The notes beneath the pieces were generated by a model. The model made no database searches. It was not told where the DNA came from and saw only the letters and a list, made by a program, of their open reading frames with translations. DNA of 64,000 nt from Hirudo medicinalis. Its lineage: Eukaryota; Annelida; Clitellata; Hirudinida; Hirudinidae. Position numbers and translations under genes: made by a program. The stretch lies in the NCBI GenBank assembly GCA_011800805.1, contig MPNW01000018.1, positions 206,281-270,280 on the forward strand, written 5' to 3'. Positions 38,636 through 52,833 of the stretch are shown here, in pieces (position 1 is the first letter of the stretch; the number at the start of each line of letters is the position of its first letter).

Positions 38636-40429
38636 TATTTAACGTAAAAAAAATAATGGGTTTGAAAATAATTAGGTGATGAATTAACGCCTGGAAATAA
38701 ATAATTATTCTGCATTAAAAGTGTGAATTGATTGAGCAAATCTCTCGTCACTTGAGTGGGGATAAAAGTAATGATGAAGGCATCTGTTGCTTTATTGGCT
38801 TGCCTCCTGCTTCATGGATTACTGCTTATTTGAATGAATTCATTTAATTATGAGCAAATATTTACGTGGATTTATTTCTAATTGAGAGATAAAACATGTG
38901 ACACCCCATAAATCATTGATTTTTTACTTTATAAATTGGCATGCAAGAACATATTTTAACATTTGGCAAATGGAAGTAATTATAGATAATTTACAAGCAC
39001 ATAAATTTATAGATGCAACATTTAAATATGTAATCTCTTGACCATCTGATTGAGCGTGTATTGCAAGAGTTACAAGAAGTTGGTGAAGCAGATGGCCTTT
39101 CAATTTAGATTCTGGATCGGTAGAATCATTTTTCATCCTCACATTCTTTACTCTTCAGATAGGGGTCATATCTGCATCTTTGCTTTTATGCAGATGCAGT
39201 AAATAATCCCTAAGCAATTTTAATTCATCGTTTCATGCACAATAAATGTTTTAATTAAATGTAATTGAAATAATTAATTTGTCACAGTGCTTTACTTTAA
39301 TTTATAACTTCAGTTTATTCACAATTTATCAACATTTCTTTCTATTGTCCATTTATTTTGTAAATAATTCTCATTCAATTTACTGATAATAAATTTTCTA
39401 TTCAGATTGTATTATTATTATTATAATTATTATTAATTTTTATTAGAAATATAATTAATTTATTATGTGCTAAGGACATTTTGCTAAAACGTGTCATTTG
39501 AAAATTAGATTTGTATTGAATCTCTTTCAGTTACTGAGTGATTTATTCAGACTTATTAATTCAGAATGCAAGATATTGTAGGCTCATTTTAAGGTTTGGG
39601 TAAAGTCAGGACAACATCAGGCAAGATGATCTTCATTGAAATAACCAGAACAAACCAGACATACGCGCGGAATTGCTGGAAATAAAAGTGATTGATTTTT
39701 GTCTTATGGTTCATTAAGACGCATTTAATAGTCTTTCATTCTTATTATTTATTTTGACATTAGTCTGCCAGTGTAAAACAAATGTAATGTGACAATATTT
39801 TATAATGTGTTATAGCAGTTGTCATTTTATATTGGCAGCATGTAATAAGGAATTATGCTGTTCCATTACTTTATTTAATTTTAGTTATTCAAAATAAACC
39901 GAAAAAACCTCTTAAACTTGATGGAATTGTTGGAATCAAGTTGTCAGTTGATATTACATGACATCCGTCAACAACTTGTACAACACGAATTCGACGCTGT
40001 AACACTGCCAATGTAAGTAACTATTTGTGGTTTATTATTATTGATTATCACTAGTTATTATAAATAAATGCTTTCAATAAATTATTGATTCTGCAGATGG
40101 CGAACAATATGCCATTATTTCAATGCCGCCTAGCGAACATCTCGAAATGATTCTTGTGTACCTCTGGCGACAAAATATTATTTTCGATCTGAATATTAAA
40201 TATTATTGATTTGAACAATTTCTTTTTTTTTTAAATGTCGAGTGTTTGTAATCATCTTGTAAGCTGTGATAAAATGTTGTTTTCAAACAAAATCTCAACA
40301 AGAAGTTTTGAGGTTCGAAAGAAGAAATTCTGAGAAGTTTTCAGGAGGACAAAACATTCAATTAAGAGGGACGCATTCGTCATCGCTAATAATTAATAAG
40401 GTTTCCGGCAATGCGACAGACGTCAGCGG

Positions 40430-40620
40430 CATTTAGAGACGCCATTTTTCAAAATGGTGGACGCATCATTCAAGATGGCGGAATCATTTTTCAGCGTGGC
40501 GTCCCTATTCGCGTCTTTTGACAGATACAAATAGCAACTCTCCTTAGAGACGCGTGTTTTTCAGCCTCGGTTGGCAACTGTGGTTCGGGTTTTCGCGACC
40601 GCAGTTCGATTTCAACCTCC
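40430..40620. promoter_or_regulatory. CpG-rich patch with YY1/Pho-like words
   Basis: Within AT-rich DNA this patch holds GACGCCATTTTTCAAAATGG (an 8-base-arm hairpin) at about 40438-40457, CAAGATGGCGG at 40471-40481 and GTGGCGTCCC at about 40496-40505. GCCAT/ATGGC is the core bound by YY1 and its fly relative Pho, a Polycomb recruiter. A regulatory role is inference; the patch could also be a repeat, since TAGGGACGC recurs near 19893. Confidence 0.3.
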
Positions 40621-41399
40621 CTTCTCGACCGCTTATTTGAAGATGTTTTTAAACATTATTTTCCCAGTGTTTTTATTTTAAATTCTCGTGTCATCCATCT
40701 TGCCTAGGAACGCAGGAGCATGTCAATTTTAATCTCTGCGCCTTTCGGTGATGTATGCACCTCTTCGTACAATCAGAGCTCAATTTCTCAGCCACAAGTT
40801 TATTATTTTTCTTGATTATTCGCACAATCATGCTAATTTTATTTCAATGTGATTAGGGATAAATGCAATGACTGAAGAAATATTTAAGTTATTTGTGAAC
40901 AAAATGTTTATTAATATTAGAAATAATAGGTCAATTATTAACAACATTTTCTTAAAACAACTTTGACTGGGAATCTTGTCTCCTCAAAAGTTCGTCCATT
41001 ATTATCAGAGGACAACAGGTGAAAGGTCCGACATGATTGATGACGTCATTCAATTTCCGGCAACGATCCCGTTCCATGCTTCTTGGGTTAAGAGAAAATT
41101 GCGTCTAGGAAATAAACAAACAATGGCGTAATAAGCAGGAAGCATTCCTTCATTTCACGCCGCAATAATAACGTTTATTACTTTAAACCATATTTAATAT
41201 TTAAATGAATATTCATTATTCTGATGAATATTAAACTCCTACTTTCCTCAAGAAGGAGGACCGACATGTTATCAGAAAGTTTTTGAGAGGAAAATATATC
41301 TTGCGTTATGAATTAATCCGGGACAGGAAGTTGATGCATCCATCACGTGACGTGCATGTATAATTTATGTGCTCCACTCTCCTTGTACGTGTTGGTTTG

Positions 41400-41530
41400 C
41401 TTGTGTGTATATTTTTGTATGTGCGTGTGTGTAGGTTTGTATGTGTATGTGTAGGTGTGTAGGTGTATGTGTAGGTGTGTAGGTGTATGTGTAGGTGTAT
41501 GTGTAGGTGTATGTGTAGGTGTGTAGGTGC
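41400..41530 (+). repeat. GTGTAG/GTATGT-rich tandem repeat
   Basis: Alternating units of GTGTAGGTGTATGTGTAGGT run for about 130 bases. The threonine- and histidine-rich minus frame here is not a gene. Confidence 0.8.
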
Positions 41531-41613
41531 GGTCAGGAAGAGATGGTCGCTCGGTGTGGTGTCCCGTTTAATCGTGTTTAATCTCCTAATGGCGTCACAA
41601 GCCATCATTGTGT

Positions 41614-41632
41614 TGACGTCACAAGGCACGTG
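41614..41632. promoter_or_regulatory. CRE palindrome next to a CACGTG box
   Basis: TGACGTCA at 41614-41621 is followed six bases later by CACGTG at 41627-41632. A second TGACGTCA occurs near 41041. These are consensus CREB/ATF and bHLH-type sites; occupancy is not known. Confidence 0.35.
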
Positions 41633-42261
41633 ATTTAATATATTCATGCACACGTCGACTTGAATTGATGTTGATTTATGTTTTGTCCTCTAAATTCCAT
41701 GGAAGTGCATCCTAAATAAACAAAGAATTATTGGAACATTTGAATATCAATATTTCATTTAATATTCAGAATGCCAATCATATTCGCCACAACCGTGTCA
41801 TTGTTTAAGTTCCACATAATATTGAATGAATATCTGCACAGTTAGGTGGTATGAATGAATGAATCATCAGTCACTGATTTGGTCGATTTAATATTTCATA
41901 ATTAATTTATAAATTATTTCTTAATCGATTTTTGTTACATTTTAATTTAAGACACGAATTTGTGCAATTTCCTGCAATTTACTTTCAAATATTTAAAATA
42001 TTCTGCGTTACAAAAACAAGATGCCTGCTTCGTAAACATGTTGTTCAGCTCATGCAGACACAGTAGTTAAGACTGGTGATTATAATATTATAATGAGCTC
42101 ATTATAATAAAACACAAGTCTAAACTACAGTGTAAGCCTAACAGCTGCATATTTGGAATATTGGAAGGAAACCACAATCGAAGTTGAGATGGATCGTTAC
42201 TTCTTCATCCTTCACTCCATCCATCATTGCCAAGTTATTTCAGTGGCTCCTGTCGCAGGCA

Positions 42262-42335
42262 TGATGACGATGATGAGGACGAGGACGACGATGATGATGA
42301 TGATGATGACAACGATGGTGATGGTGATGATGATG
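42262..42335 (+). repeat. GAT/GAC trinucleotide microsatellite
   Basis: Impure GATGAT and GACGAC runs. No gene. Confidence 0.8.
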
Positions 42336-42824
42336 TCGACTTGGAAGGAACTCTTTGAATGTCGAAATACTCGGTGGCGCACGAGCACAAGTCATTATTA
42401 GGTCGTTTGTCAATCATGCCTTGAGCCACGAATTCCCCATCTAACCGATCCTACAAATTTACTCAAATGAAATTATCAACTTCCTCGCCAGACACGAGAA
42501 GACAAATTTCCATTCAACCTGAATGTCGAACACTTTCATTCCTTCTTCAATGCATCAGTCCATCCCTTCATCACTGCATCAACGTATCGTTCCCTATTTA
42601 CATCAATGCATCAATGCATCAGTCCTTATTATCATAAATGCATCAATGCATCAGTCCATCGATTCCAATATCACCAGCACAGAAACAAAGCAGAAATGCA
42701 CCGCCTGTCCGAGAAGGAAGCTTCAAATTATCAATTGGATGAAGAATTGGTCCGCGAGGATTTCTATTAAAATGAGATTTCTTTCTACAGATACTGGGTC
42801 AACCAAGTTGTGTGGTATGTGAAG

Positions 42825-42950
42825 CGAGTGAATGATTGAAGATATGAGTGAATGAGTGCATGAATGAATGATTGAAGATATGAGTGAATGAGTGCATGAA
42901 TGAATAATTGAAGGTATGAGTGAATGAGTGGGTGAATGAATGAAAAGATG
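42825..42950 (+). repeat. 36-base tandem repeat, about three copies
   Basis: The unit starts GAAGATATGAGTGAATGAGT and repeats with minor changes; it is itself built of GAATGA-like steps. Confidence 0.75.
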
Positions 42951-44017
42951 CTATGTGAAAGAATGAATGATCGTGCGTTGAAGGATTTGATTGGTTATAA
43001 TAATTTCTGTCGGGAGGTTAATGGAAAACGTAGTAAGAAAGCATCTTTGAATGGAAATCACACGCCATCCATCTCCCATAGCAACGCCCCCTTTTGTTAT
43101 CACGTGATTTTTAGCTTGTAGGTCACGTGGTAGGGTCATGACCTGCCTTAATCCTGATAAGAGGATGAGGGGAGATGGTGAGAAGGAGTAAGGGTGGATC
43201 ATAAATATTCCATTAAATATTTCAAGGAAACATCTCCTAAGATATCTGAATGTGCTCCTTCTTCGAAATAAACAAACAAGGGGTGTGGACGTATGAATAA
43301 ATCAGGCCATCAATCAGGCCTAATAAAAACAAAAACAATAATAATAATAACAAGATTAATAATATTATTTAATTATTAATTGTTATATTATTACATTGTT
43401 ATTATTTATAATGTAACAATATTAATATAATTTTAATTTTAATAATATGAATTTAATTATTATAATATAATTAGCATAATAATAATTGTTATATTATTAT
43501 TATAATATTAATAGCAAGATTATTATAAATAACATTTATAAAAAATGTAAATATATTTTAAGTATTGTAATAAAATCAGTCCTTCCGGCATATTTACAAT
43601 AATAAATGTTGTAGTAATTTCAAAGCATTCATTTCCTCGAGGAGAGAAATTATGCGACAGTCAGTTCTTTCAATTACAAAAACTCATCATCGCTTCCAAC
43701 ATCTGCTCTTGGCGCACGTGGACAAATTTGATTAGGACTTAAATTCACTTTTAAACGTGGTCTTGTACTGCTGGGAAAGTTTGTGTTCGCAACAACAACA
43801 TGTTAAGAACATCATCTCCATAACAGCAACATATTCAGAATAACATCTCAACAACAACATGTTGAGAACAGCATCTCAGCAACAACAACAACATGTTCTT
43901 GTGTCAGAACCAATTGAACGAGTCAAAACTAATTTCTGTCTCAGGAGAATTTGAACAGCGCCCTTCAACATGCGAAATATTAGCTCACTATATTATTATT
44001 CCTAATATTATTACTCC

Positions 44018-44262
44018 AATATATTATTATTTACAATATATTATTATTTACAATATATTATTATTTACAATATATTATTATTTACAATATATTATTATTT
44101 ACAATATATTATTATTTACAATATATTATTATTTACAATATATTATTATTTACAATATATTATTATTTACAATATATTATTATTTACAATATATTATTAT
44201 TTACAATATATTATTACTCCAATATATTATTATTTACAATATATTATTATTTACAATATATT
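44018..44262 (+). repeat. 17-base tandem repeat, about fourteen copies
   Basis: AATATATTATTATTTAC repeats head to tail, almost without change, with one variant unit near 44213-44229. The long frame reading LLFTIYYYLQYII across it is a by-product. Confidence 0.9.
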
Positions 44263-44419
44263 TCAATTTTAAGATAATTATTAGAATAATTTCAAAAGTT
44301 TAAAATGAAATTCGTCTTGAAATATGAAACACCGTCTTGAATAAACAGAAAATGTCAGTCTGACAAGGAGGCCTATATTTGCATTTTATTGAGGAAATTG
44401 AGAAACGCACATGCATAGT

Positions 44420-44500
44420 CATGCACATGCACGTATGCACACACAAGTGCACATGCACTCACATGCACGTATGCACACACAAGTGCACATGCACTCACAT
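44420..44500 (+). repeat. 36-base tandem duplication, CA/CATG-rich
   Basis: The unit starting ACATGCACGTATGCACACAC is present twice in direct contact. Confidence 0.8.
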
Positions 44501-45554
44501 GCATACAAGCACACATGCATGCAAAGGAACATGGAAGAAAAAGTGAATGTGCACCCTTGGGACAGATGATTGACACGATGATTTATTGAAGCGTCATAAA
44601 ACTCTTTCATTCCATCCTTCCATCGTTCAGAAACTGAATCTCCATTCGACACTTATATCAGTTTCCCACTTCATCATTTCAAACATCAACAATCGACTGA
44701 CATAATTTATTTTTTTAATTTTTATGATTTTAATTCTTGTAAAATTCCTTCCTTAAATATTGACCACATGCTCACGGTTTGTCCGAATAAACCAGTATAT
44801 ATGAATTTGAAATGTCCAATAAGAAATGAATTGAAAAATGAATTGTTTTCAATATATTTTTAAATCAAATTAATTTATTCAAATGAATTGAATATTGAAA
44901 TGTTTTGAATAAATTTTTAAATCAAATAGATTTATTCAACGCAGGTTCGGCATTTTGTTGGAACAAAAATAGATTGATTGACAGGGAGTTTGTTTCGAAG
45001 AATTTTCAAATTGATGTTTAAATATTTAAGTCTTTAAATATTTTAAACTAAATTTAATCTGATTAATTGGAGCCACAAATACATAAGGAATATCATTATT
45101 ACATCATATTACGTAATATTATTTCATGCTCGTGGTGTAAATAAATAAATATTTATTAACAAATATAATGCTGAATTAAAGTTGTTAAAATATTATTATT
45201 GTGAAGATATAACAATAAATTACATTAATAATAATATATTTAAATTTATTGACAATCATTAATTCTAATTGTAATTGCAATTAAATATAATTATAATCTA
45301 TAATAATTTTATTATTATTATAAAAATCTAGAATATAAATAAAATGAATAATTACAAATATTATTGGTATAATCTTATTATTAATAATTATTATTACTAT
45401 GACAAATGTGCTGTAAATAGGATGATAAGGTTTGAACTGGAAAGCGTCACAAGAACACGAGTTGACGTGAGTCTGACGTGAGAATAAACAGTCTTAAGTT
45501 CAACTTCTATTCATGAAATTATTGAGAACATTAAATAAACTGATTGGAAATGCA

Positions 45555-45848
45555 CTGAATATTAAAATAATATTCAAATAACATTCATTTAATATTCAAA
45601 TAATATTTAAATAATATTCAATTAATATTCAATTAATATTCAAATAATATTAAAATAATTTTAAAATAATATTTAAATAATATTCAAAGAGCATTCAATT
45701 AATATTCAATTAATATTCAATTAATATTCAAATAATATTCAAATAATATTTAAATAATATTCAATTAATATTCAAATAATATTCAAAGAGCATTTAAATA
45801 ATATTCAATTAATATTCAAGTAATATTCAAATAATATTTAAATAATAG
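45555..45848 (+). repeat. Degenerate ATTCAAATAAT repeat field
   Basis: About 290 bases of 11-base steps (ATTCAAATAAT, ATTCAATTAAT, ATTTAAATAAT) in mixed order. It contains many TAAT/ATTA cores of the kind homeodomains bind, but composition alone explains them. Confidence 0.7.
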
Positions 45849-46824
45849 GTAATATTTATCAGGCCCAAACCCAAGCAGGGGATCTGAGAAGAATATTGAA
45901 TTGAAGATCATTAAAAATAAATAAAACAATTTAAAGTTAAAATCGGACTCCTATTATTTCCTGGGCACTTAGAATAATTACTTTGTGCATAAACTGCATT
46001 TGAACGCCTTAAGGATCACAAGAATGACAGATTGAACTGAGAAATGCAGGAGCACGAATTTTCTGATATGCTTCAAGAAGTTCACGTCCCTCGGGCTTTG
46101 CATTAAAATGTGATTTGAAATGCAGCATTGTCTTCTTGTTGTCCTAATTATTTGGGATGATGAAATGAAGTGTTCGTAATTATTTAATTAAATGTTCGTA
46201 ATTATTTGGGATGATTAAAATGAAAATCAGTTAACGACGATGATACTTGTCATTTCAGTGACACCTTCTCCAAGTCGAATTTGCATCTCCATCCGTCTTG
46301 ATAATATGTTAATTTCACTCCCTGCAATTTACAACTGGTCGTGGTTGAAGACCTTTTTAAAAATGATTATAAATTCAATGGTTGAGCCATTCATATTAAG
46401 TGCATTTATATTAAACGAGAAACCAGAAAATATTGTAAGGTGTAGCTTCTTATGCATATTATTAATAATTCCGATAATAAATAAGATAATAGTTGGATTC
46501 ATGTTGAATGTATATAATATATAATAATTATATATAATAATAATATATATATAGTTATAAAAATATAACGAGGCTATCAATTATTTACAATAAAATTAAT
46601 TTCCGATTATATTAAAAATGGTTTTAATCACAATAAATAAAGTATGCATCGAATGGAAATAATATAATTGAATTATAAATGACGAATCGCAAATGGCGAA
46701 TTGATGTATACGAATAACAACGAATAACACGAAACAACTCTGGAGCGTTGAAATCAGTTGGTCATGTTTGAGAGATCACAAACTTCAAACTCTTTAATGC
46801 TCCAAGCAATGCACACAACCACTC

Positions 46825-46906
46825 ATAATTATGCACAAATAATATATTTATTTAACACGCATTTAAATAATTATGCACAAATAATATATTTATTTAACAC
46901 GCATTT
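46825..46906 (+). repeat. 42-base tandem duplication
   Basis: The unit starting ATAATTATGCACAAATAATA is present twice with period 42 and no visible difference over most of its length. Confidence 0.8.
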
Positions 46907-47114
46907 TATTAATTATTTATTTTAATGCAAGTTTGTTTTCATTCTATGTAATTTAGAATACTTTAAAAATAAATATTTGAATAATTAATTACCTAAAATA
47001 AGAATACGAATGGAAATATTTTAAGGATGATCAAAGAAAATATGTGAATATGATGGAATGACAGAATATTTTTTATGCAAAATATACGTTTAACAATTAC
47101 ATCAATAAGAGTAA

Positions 47115-47148
47115 TAATCATAATAATAACAATAATAACAATAATAAC

Positions 47149-47178
<30 letters not shown>
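47115..47178 (+). repeat. AAT/AAC trinucleotide microsatellite
   Basis: Tandem AAT with some AAC units, about 20 in all. Confidence 0.85.
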
Positions 47179-47179
<1 letters not shown>

Positions 47180-48035
47180 CGACAAATTTTCTAAATATGA
47201 AGCAGCACATTCAAATGAAATATAACCTGGTAAGTAATGCACGAGAAGAAGATCAGGCAGAGAATGAAGTTATATTTCATCTTCGAGGTAGGACTTTGAA
47301 TCTTCAAGGAACTTTGGCCAAATCTGCCCCCAAACTTAGGTGATGAAGGAATGTCTTGTTGTTCGATAACGTAAACACTTTCATCTGCTCTTGTATTCTG
47401 TTTAATGCAACCAATAATTTCTCTGCCATTGTTAGCTTTCATTTATTTCAATGTCATCTTATTTCTTTTCTCTATGCACAAAATTATCAAATAATTCATT
47501 CAAGTGAATTTATGAATATTCATTTCTTTAATTAAAAATCACATTAAGTATTAATTATTTATAAATCAAAATAAGTATTTAAATATATTGGTACTGATAG
47601 TGATATTCTTACTCTGTTTATTACGTTATTTGTAATTATTATTTTAAATTCTCTGATTGATCTGTATTTATTATTATATTTGTGATATTTTGAAGGGAAT
47701 CATGTAAATATTTCTTATAAGTTTAAATTTTGTCACAAGCACAAGTAGGAGGTCACGTGCATAACATTGTATGTTGAATTTATTTGGATCACATTAATAA
47801 TTCGAAACATAATTTTATGGAAAGTCAATAAATTCATCCACAAATGAAAGAATATTAGGTGATACGTGATTAGGCTGCACAACCATTATTTTATATAGTT
47901 TCTTAAATATGTAGAAATTATATAAAAATAATTTATACAATATAATTTGTTCAATTCTAATCAATTGAGCTGAAATGTTTGTTATTGTTGGATGTTTTCT
48001 TGCAGATCGTTCAAGCGATATTATCAGTGTTGGTT

Positions 48036-48115
48036 AACGTCGATGATGATGATGATGGTGATGATGATGATGATGGTGGTGGTGGTGATGATTGTGATGC
48101 GGATGGTGATTATGA
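48036..48115 (+). repeat. GAT/GGT trinucleotide microsatellite
   Basis: Runs of GATGAT and GGTGGT. No gene is associated. Confidence 0.8.
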
Positions 48116-48669
48116 TGAAGAGAAGGAAGGATGAGGCCAGTGATGGATGATGTGTGTTGGTGGAGAAACGTTGCCTTTCTTGCTTGTAAAGCAGATACAG
48201 CATTCAATCATCATCTTTTCAACTGGATCTTTCAACTGCTTTCACTTCAATCGCGTGTTTTGAAATCTTCCACTGGTGTAAGTTTTCCATTCTCCATGCG
48301 AACATCCCCAGGATTATATTTTCTTCTTTTTATTTTTGTTATTAGTTTTATTATTTGTCGGATTTTCTCTCGGTAATCGTGCACGATTTGCTGGATCCTT
48401 GCGTTCAGAGGTGTCTGTATTTCTTATCACTCGTGACATTTCTTTGACATGTGTGGCTCCACCACGCTTCACATATTTTGAGGTTCCTGTCCCCTGTTGA
48501 TCTCCTTCAATGTTGTATTGGTTTGTAGCAATTGTATTGCTCTGTCTTCTATCGTATTTCTAGTATTTTCCATTATTATTTTTCATGTCCTTAATATTTC
48601 AATCATTACTTTGCATTGTATGCATTGCATGATTAAATATTATATCAATCAAATAATTGTATATATTAG

Positions 48670-48717
<48 letters not shown>
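48670..48717. repeat. TA dinucleotide microsatellite
   Basis: About 20 TA units within an already AT-rich stretch. Confidence 0.9.
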
Positions 48718-48720
<3 letters not shown>

Positions 48721-49890
48721 TCTCCTAAGTAATGTCCACCTTATTAACCGAATAACGGAGACTTTTAATCCATCAATGGCGTCAGCATGCCTCGTGTTGG
48801 TTGTTCGTTCGCAGGTTGTAATTGTTCACTCACGTCCCTCCATTACTGACACCGGCAACCTCCTGCTTCATGGTCGTAGTTCTTGACACCGCTATTTCCA
48901 CTTAGGACTGCAGACGTGAATCGCGTGACGATCCAACAATGGGAGCGGAACAAAGACTAAATTCGCTTCCACAAAACGTTCAAATTTCATAAACAACGAA
49001 ACACAATGCTTTTTGTGGATGGTTTGTTTTCTGATTGTTTCCAAGTTGAATTTTCTTGACGTTGTTGTAGCATTAATTGTTTTTATTCCACTAGAAGAAT
49101 TAATCATCAAAATACCTCACTGTTCAACAATAAAATCCAGCTGAAAGTTCGTGCGACATAATTGGAATAACCTCTTGTAACTTCGACCAATCAAAATAAA
49201 GGACCGTCCAGTTAATCGCCAGAGGCCGCTAGAAATTAGGTCAACCGAGTTCAAAGGTCACGACCCTGTCGACTGAATAAAATATCAAACGAATTAAACT
49301 TTCAACGGGGGTCAATCGAAGAGGTTCATTGTTGAACATCAAATACAGAGGCATATAAATTATCCTACGTCTTCTTTCTGACGCAAAGTGGTGAAAATAA
49401 ATTTCTGGAACGTTCGTATAATTGAATTTATTAATAATATTGCAAATATTATAATATTTACATTAAATTCTTTATAAAGAACAATTAACAAAGTAAGTTT
49501 ACAATATCTCCAGGTTAACCTGACCAGAGATGATAGAATAATATAGTACTGTGGGCGTGGTCATTTCCTTTGAATGACCTCGACCGGCTATTGGCTAGTA
49601 TTTTCAGAAAGTAGGTGGGGTCAGGTCAGTCTAATGTCACAGGGGTCAAACGGCTACAAATAGCCGCATCGTCAGATGAAATTGAGATTTAGATGGTTTG
49701 CTTGATGTGGAACAGTTTGCGTGATTTTGTTGATTTCTCACTTTTCAGTTGTTACATGGAACTTACCTTTCCACCTCAGGTGAGATGAAGATGTACATTA
49801 TTCTTAATTGTCCTTAATTTCATTTAATCTCATCCTTTATAAAACATTTAAACTGAACCAACATGAAGTGCAATCTCTGCTCCCTGCTGA

Positions 49891-49945
49891 GTATTTGTAT
49901 TTGAATTTGTATTTGTATTTGTGCTTGTGCTTGTGTTTGTTTTTG
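49891..49945 (+). repeat. TTTGTA/TTTGTG hexanucleotide repeat
   Basis: Six-base steps read as glutamine-isoleucine repeats on the minus strand; this is a microsatellite 300 bases before Lox5 rather than a gene. Confidence 0.7.
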
Positions 49946-50241
49946 TCTGCCTTGTCGAATCATTTGAATAACTCCTTTGTCAGATAAAGCGTCATTTATA
50001 TCATTATTCCTCACTTGATATTAGCTAGATGCTATGCAATTAATAATTTTAAAAATAGCATTATCAAACAATAATGACATAAATTATCGTTTTTATTATT
50101 TATATTAATAAAACTATGTATTTAATGTGATAATAATAATAATTCTATTCCATGCTTCGACATTAATAAACATCGATTATCTTTTCAATACATTGGCAAT
50201 GATTAATAACGAATTGCAATTGTTATTCAGGGAGAATCAAA

Positions 50242-51781
<1,540 letters not shown>

Positions 51782-52833
51782 ACGATGCGTGGTCATCGGA
51801 AGTCCTCCATTCGGTGACATTCTTTGCGGCATTCTGTTATTTATTCATTTCTCATTTATATGAAAGAAGTAACAGCCTTTTGTCATTTGGCCTTGTATTT
51901 AATGAATTCGTGTTTTAATAATTTATTGAATGAATTTATCTGAGAGACGAGACTGAATTGTATTGAAGACATCAATCATGTAACGTCAACAAGCTGCTCA
52001 AATCCTTTGTTTGCCTTGTTTGACATCAGCCACATCCGTAGATAAGGTTCGTTTGTGCGGTAGAAATGACTTCAAGATGTTTTGCCTCCACATTCCTGCT
52101 ATATTTTTGTACAATTTCTTCGTCATTGAAATGCAATTTGCCACCAGACGATTTCTCGATGTTATTTTCTGATGGCATTTCATTTATGAGAAAAAAACAT
52201 TAAACCGAAAACTTGTGTTTTTATCAATTGCGTATTAGAAAAAAACAAGGAGTGGATAAGAAGTGGATATTGTAGAGAATCATAGAAAGTGACCAACATT
52301 AGAAGTTATTGAGAAGTAAACACACAAATGCCACAGTGTGAGGGGCTGCATCATTCCACGCGTTAAAACTCGGCGCCCAACTCTGCGAATATAAAAGACC
52401 AATGAACTTCAAAGCAGAGAACATCCTGACATTTTAAAATCATGCAATTCTTTCAGAACTTGGAGTTAACTTCGTTGCAGCTCAAGTCAGCTCTTTGTGC
52501 GAATGTCTTTTGAAAACGGTTAAATATTTGCTGACTTCAAGGTTTGAAGAAAAATTTTAATCCGTTCAGTTAAAAATATTTGAGTTGAAACTGAGAGTGT
52601 TTTTGTGTCTTGACTTGTCGCTAATTGTTAACAAGAGGAGAGTTCTTGTAAAGTAAGTGCTTCTTGTTTTTAATGTTTATTTGCTTTTGCAAACACGTCG
52701 ATGTTTTCATGAGTATACCTCAAAATAATGAGTAAGAATATTTTATTCTTCAGGGTTATTAAATCATTCTTAAAGAGACCTTTTATAAATTTGAGATGAA
52801 AAGTAGTTCGCACTCTCGGTGGAAAACTTCGCT
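51782..52833 (+). other. Short Lox5-Scr spacer with Scr leader
   Basis: 1.05 kb separate the Lox5 stop from the Scr ATG. The first 600 bases hold Lox5 3' sequence; a TATA box sits at 52390. Downstream of it a leader intron is plausible: GTAAGT begins at 52653 and TTCTTCAG ends at 52753. Confidence 0.6.
52390..52397 (+). promoter_or_regulatory. TATA box of the Scr-like gene
   Basis: TATAAAAG in a locally GC-richer context (CTCGGCGCCCAACTCTGCGAA just upstream in part), about 440 bases before the start codon. Transcription would be expected to begin near 52420. No second convincing TATA box lies between here and the ATG. Confidence 0.6.

Larger units (their letters stand above)
35746..50241. 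other. 14.5-kb gene-poor stretch before Lox5
   Basis: I find no homeodomain, hexapeptide or other recognisable coding exon on either strand. The 115-residue forward frame at 36096-36443 is a moderately GC-rich open stretch without domain marks. Most of the interval is AT-rich and dotted with microsatellites and tandem repeats (listed separately). CpG-richer segments that could be regulatory lie at about 40390-40770, 41330-41640, 43600-43730 and 48900-49680. CACGTG palindromes occur at 41344, 41627, 43101, 43124, 43715 and 47754. Confidence 0.6.

Noticed and set aside
38467..38751. 94-residue minus frame with repeated FNNIIYFC
   Set aside because: It is the translation of the 24-base tandem repeat.
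41306..41653. 115-residue minus frame rich in HIHLHT
   Set aside because: It is the translation of the GTGTAG-type tandem repeat.
44018..44262. Regular short repeats that might suggest a CRISPR-like array
   Set aside because: The units touch each other without spacers and the DNA is clearly animal; it is a minisatellite.
45555..45848. Dense TAAT/ATTA cores as a homeodomain-binding array
   Set aside because: The cores follow directly from a degenerate 11-base AT-rich repeat, and similar density occurs throughout the AT-rich interval.
46240..46524. 94-residue hydrophobic frame in the gap upstream of Lox5
   Set aside because: It is explained by AT-rich composition; it ends in TA-repeat sequence and has no recognisable motif.
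52819..52833. Upstream extension of the Scr frame
   Set aside because: It begins with GTG, not [12 protein letters not shown] from 52834 fits the conserved Hox N-terminus.
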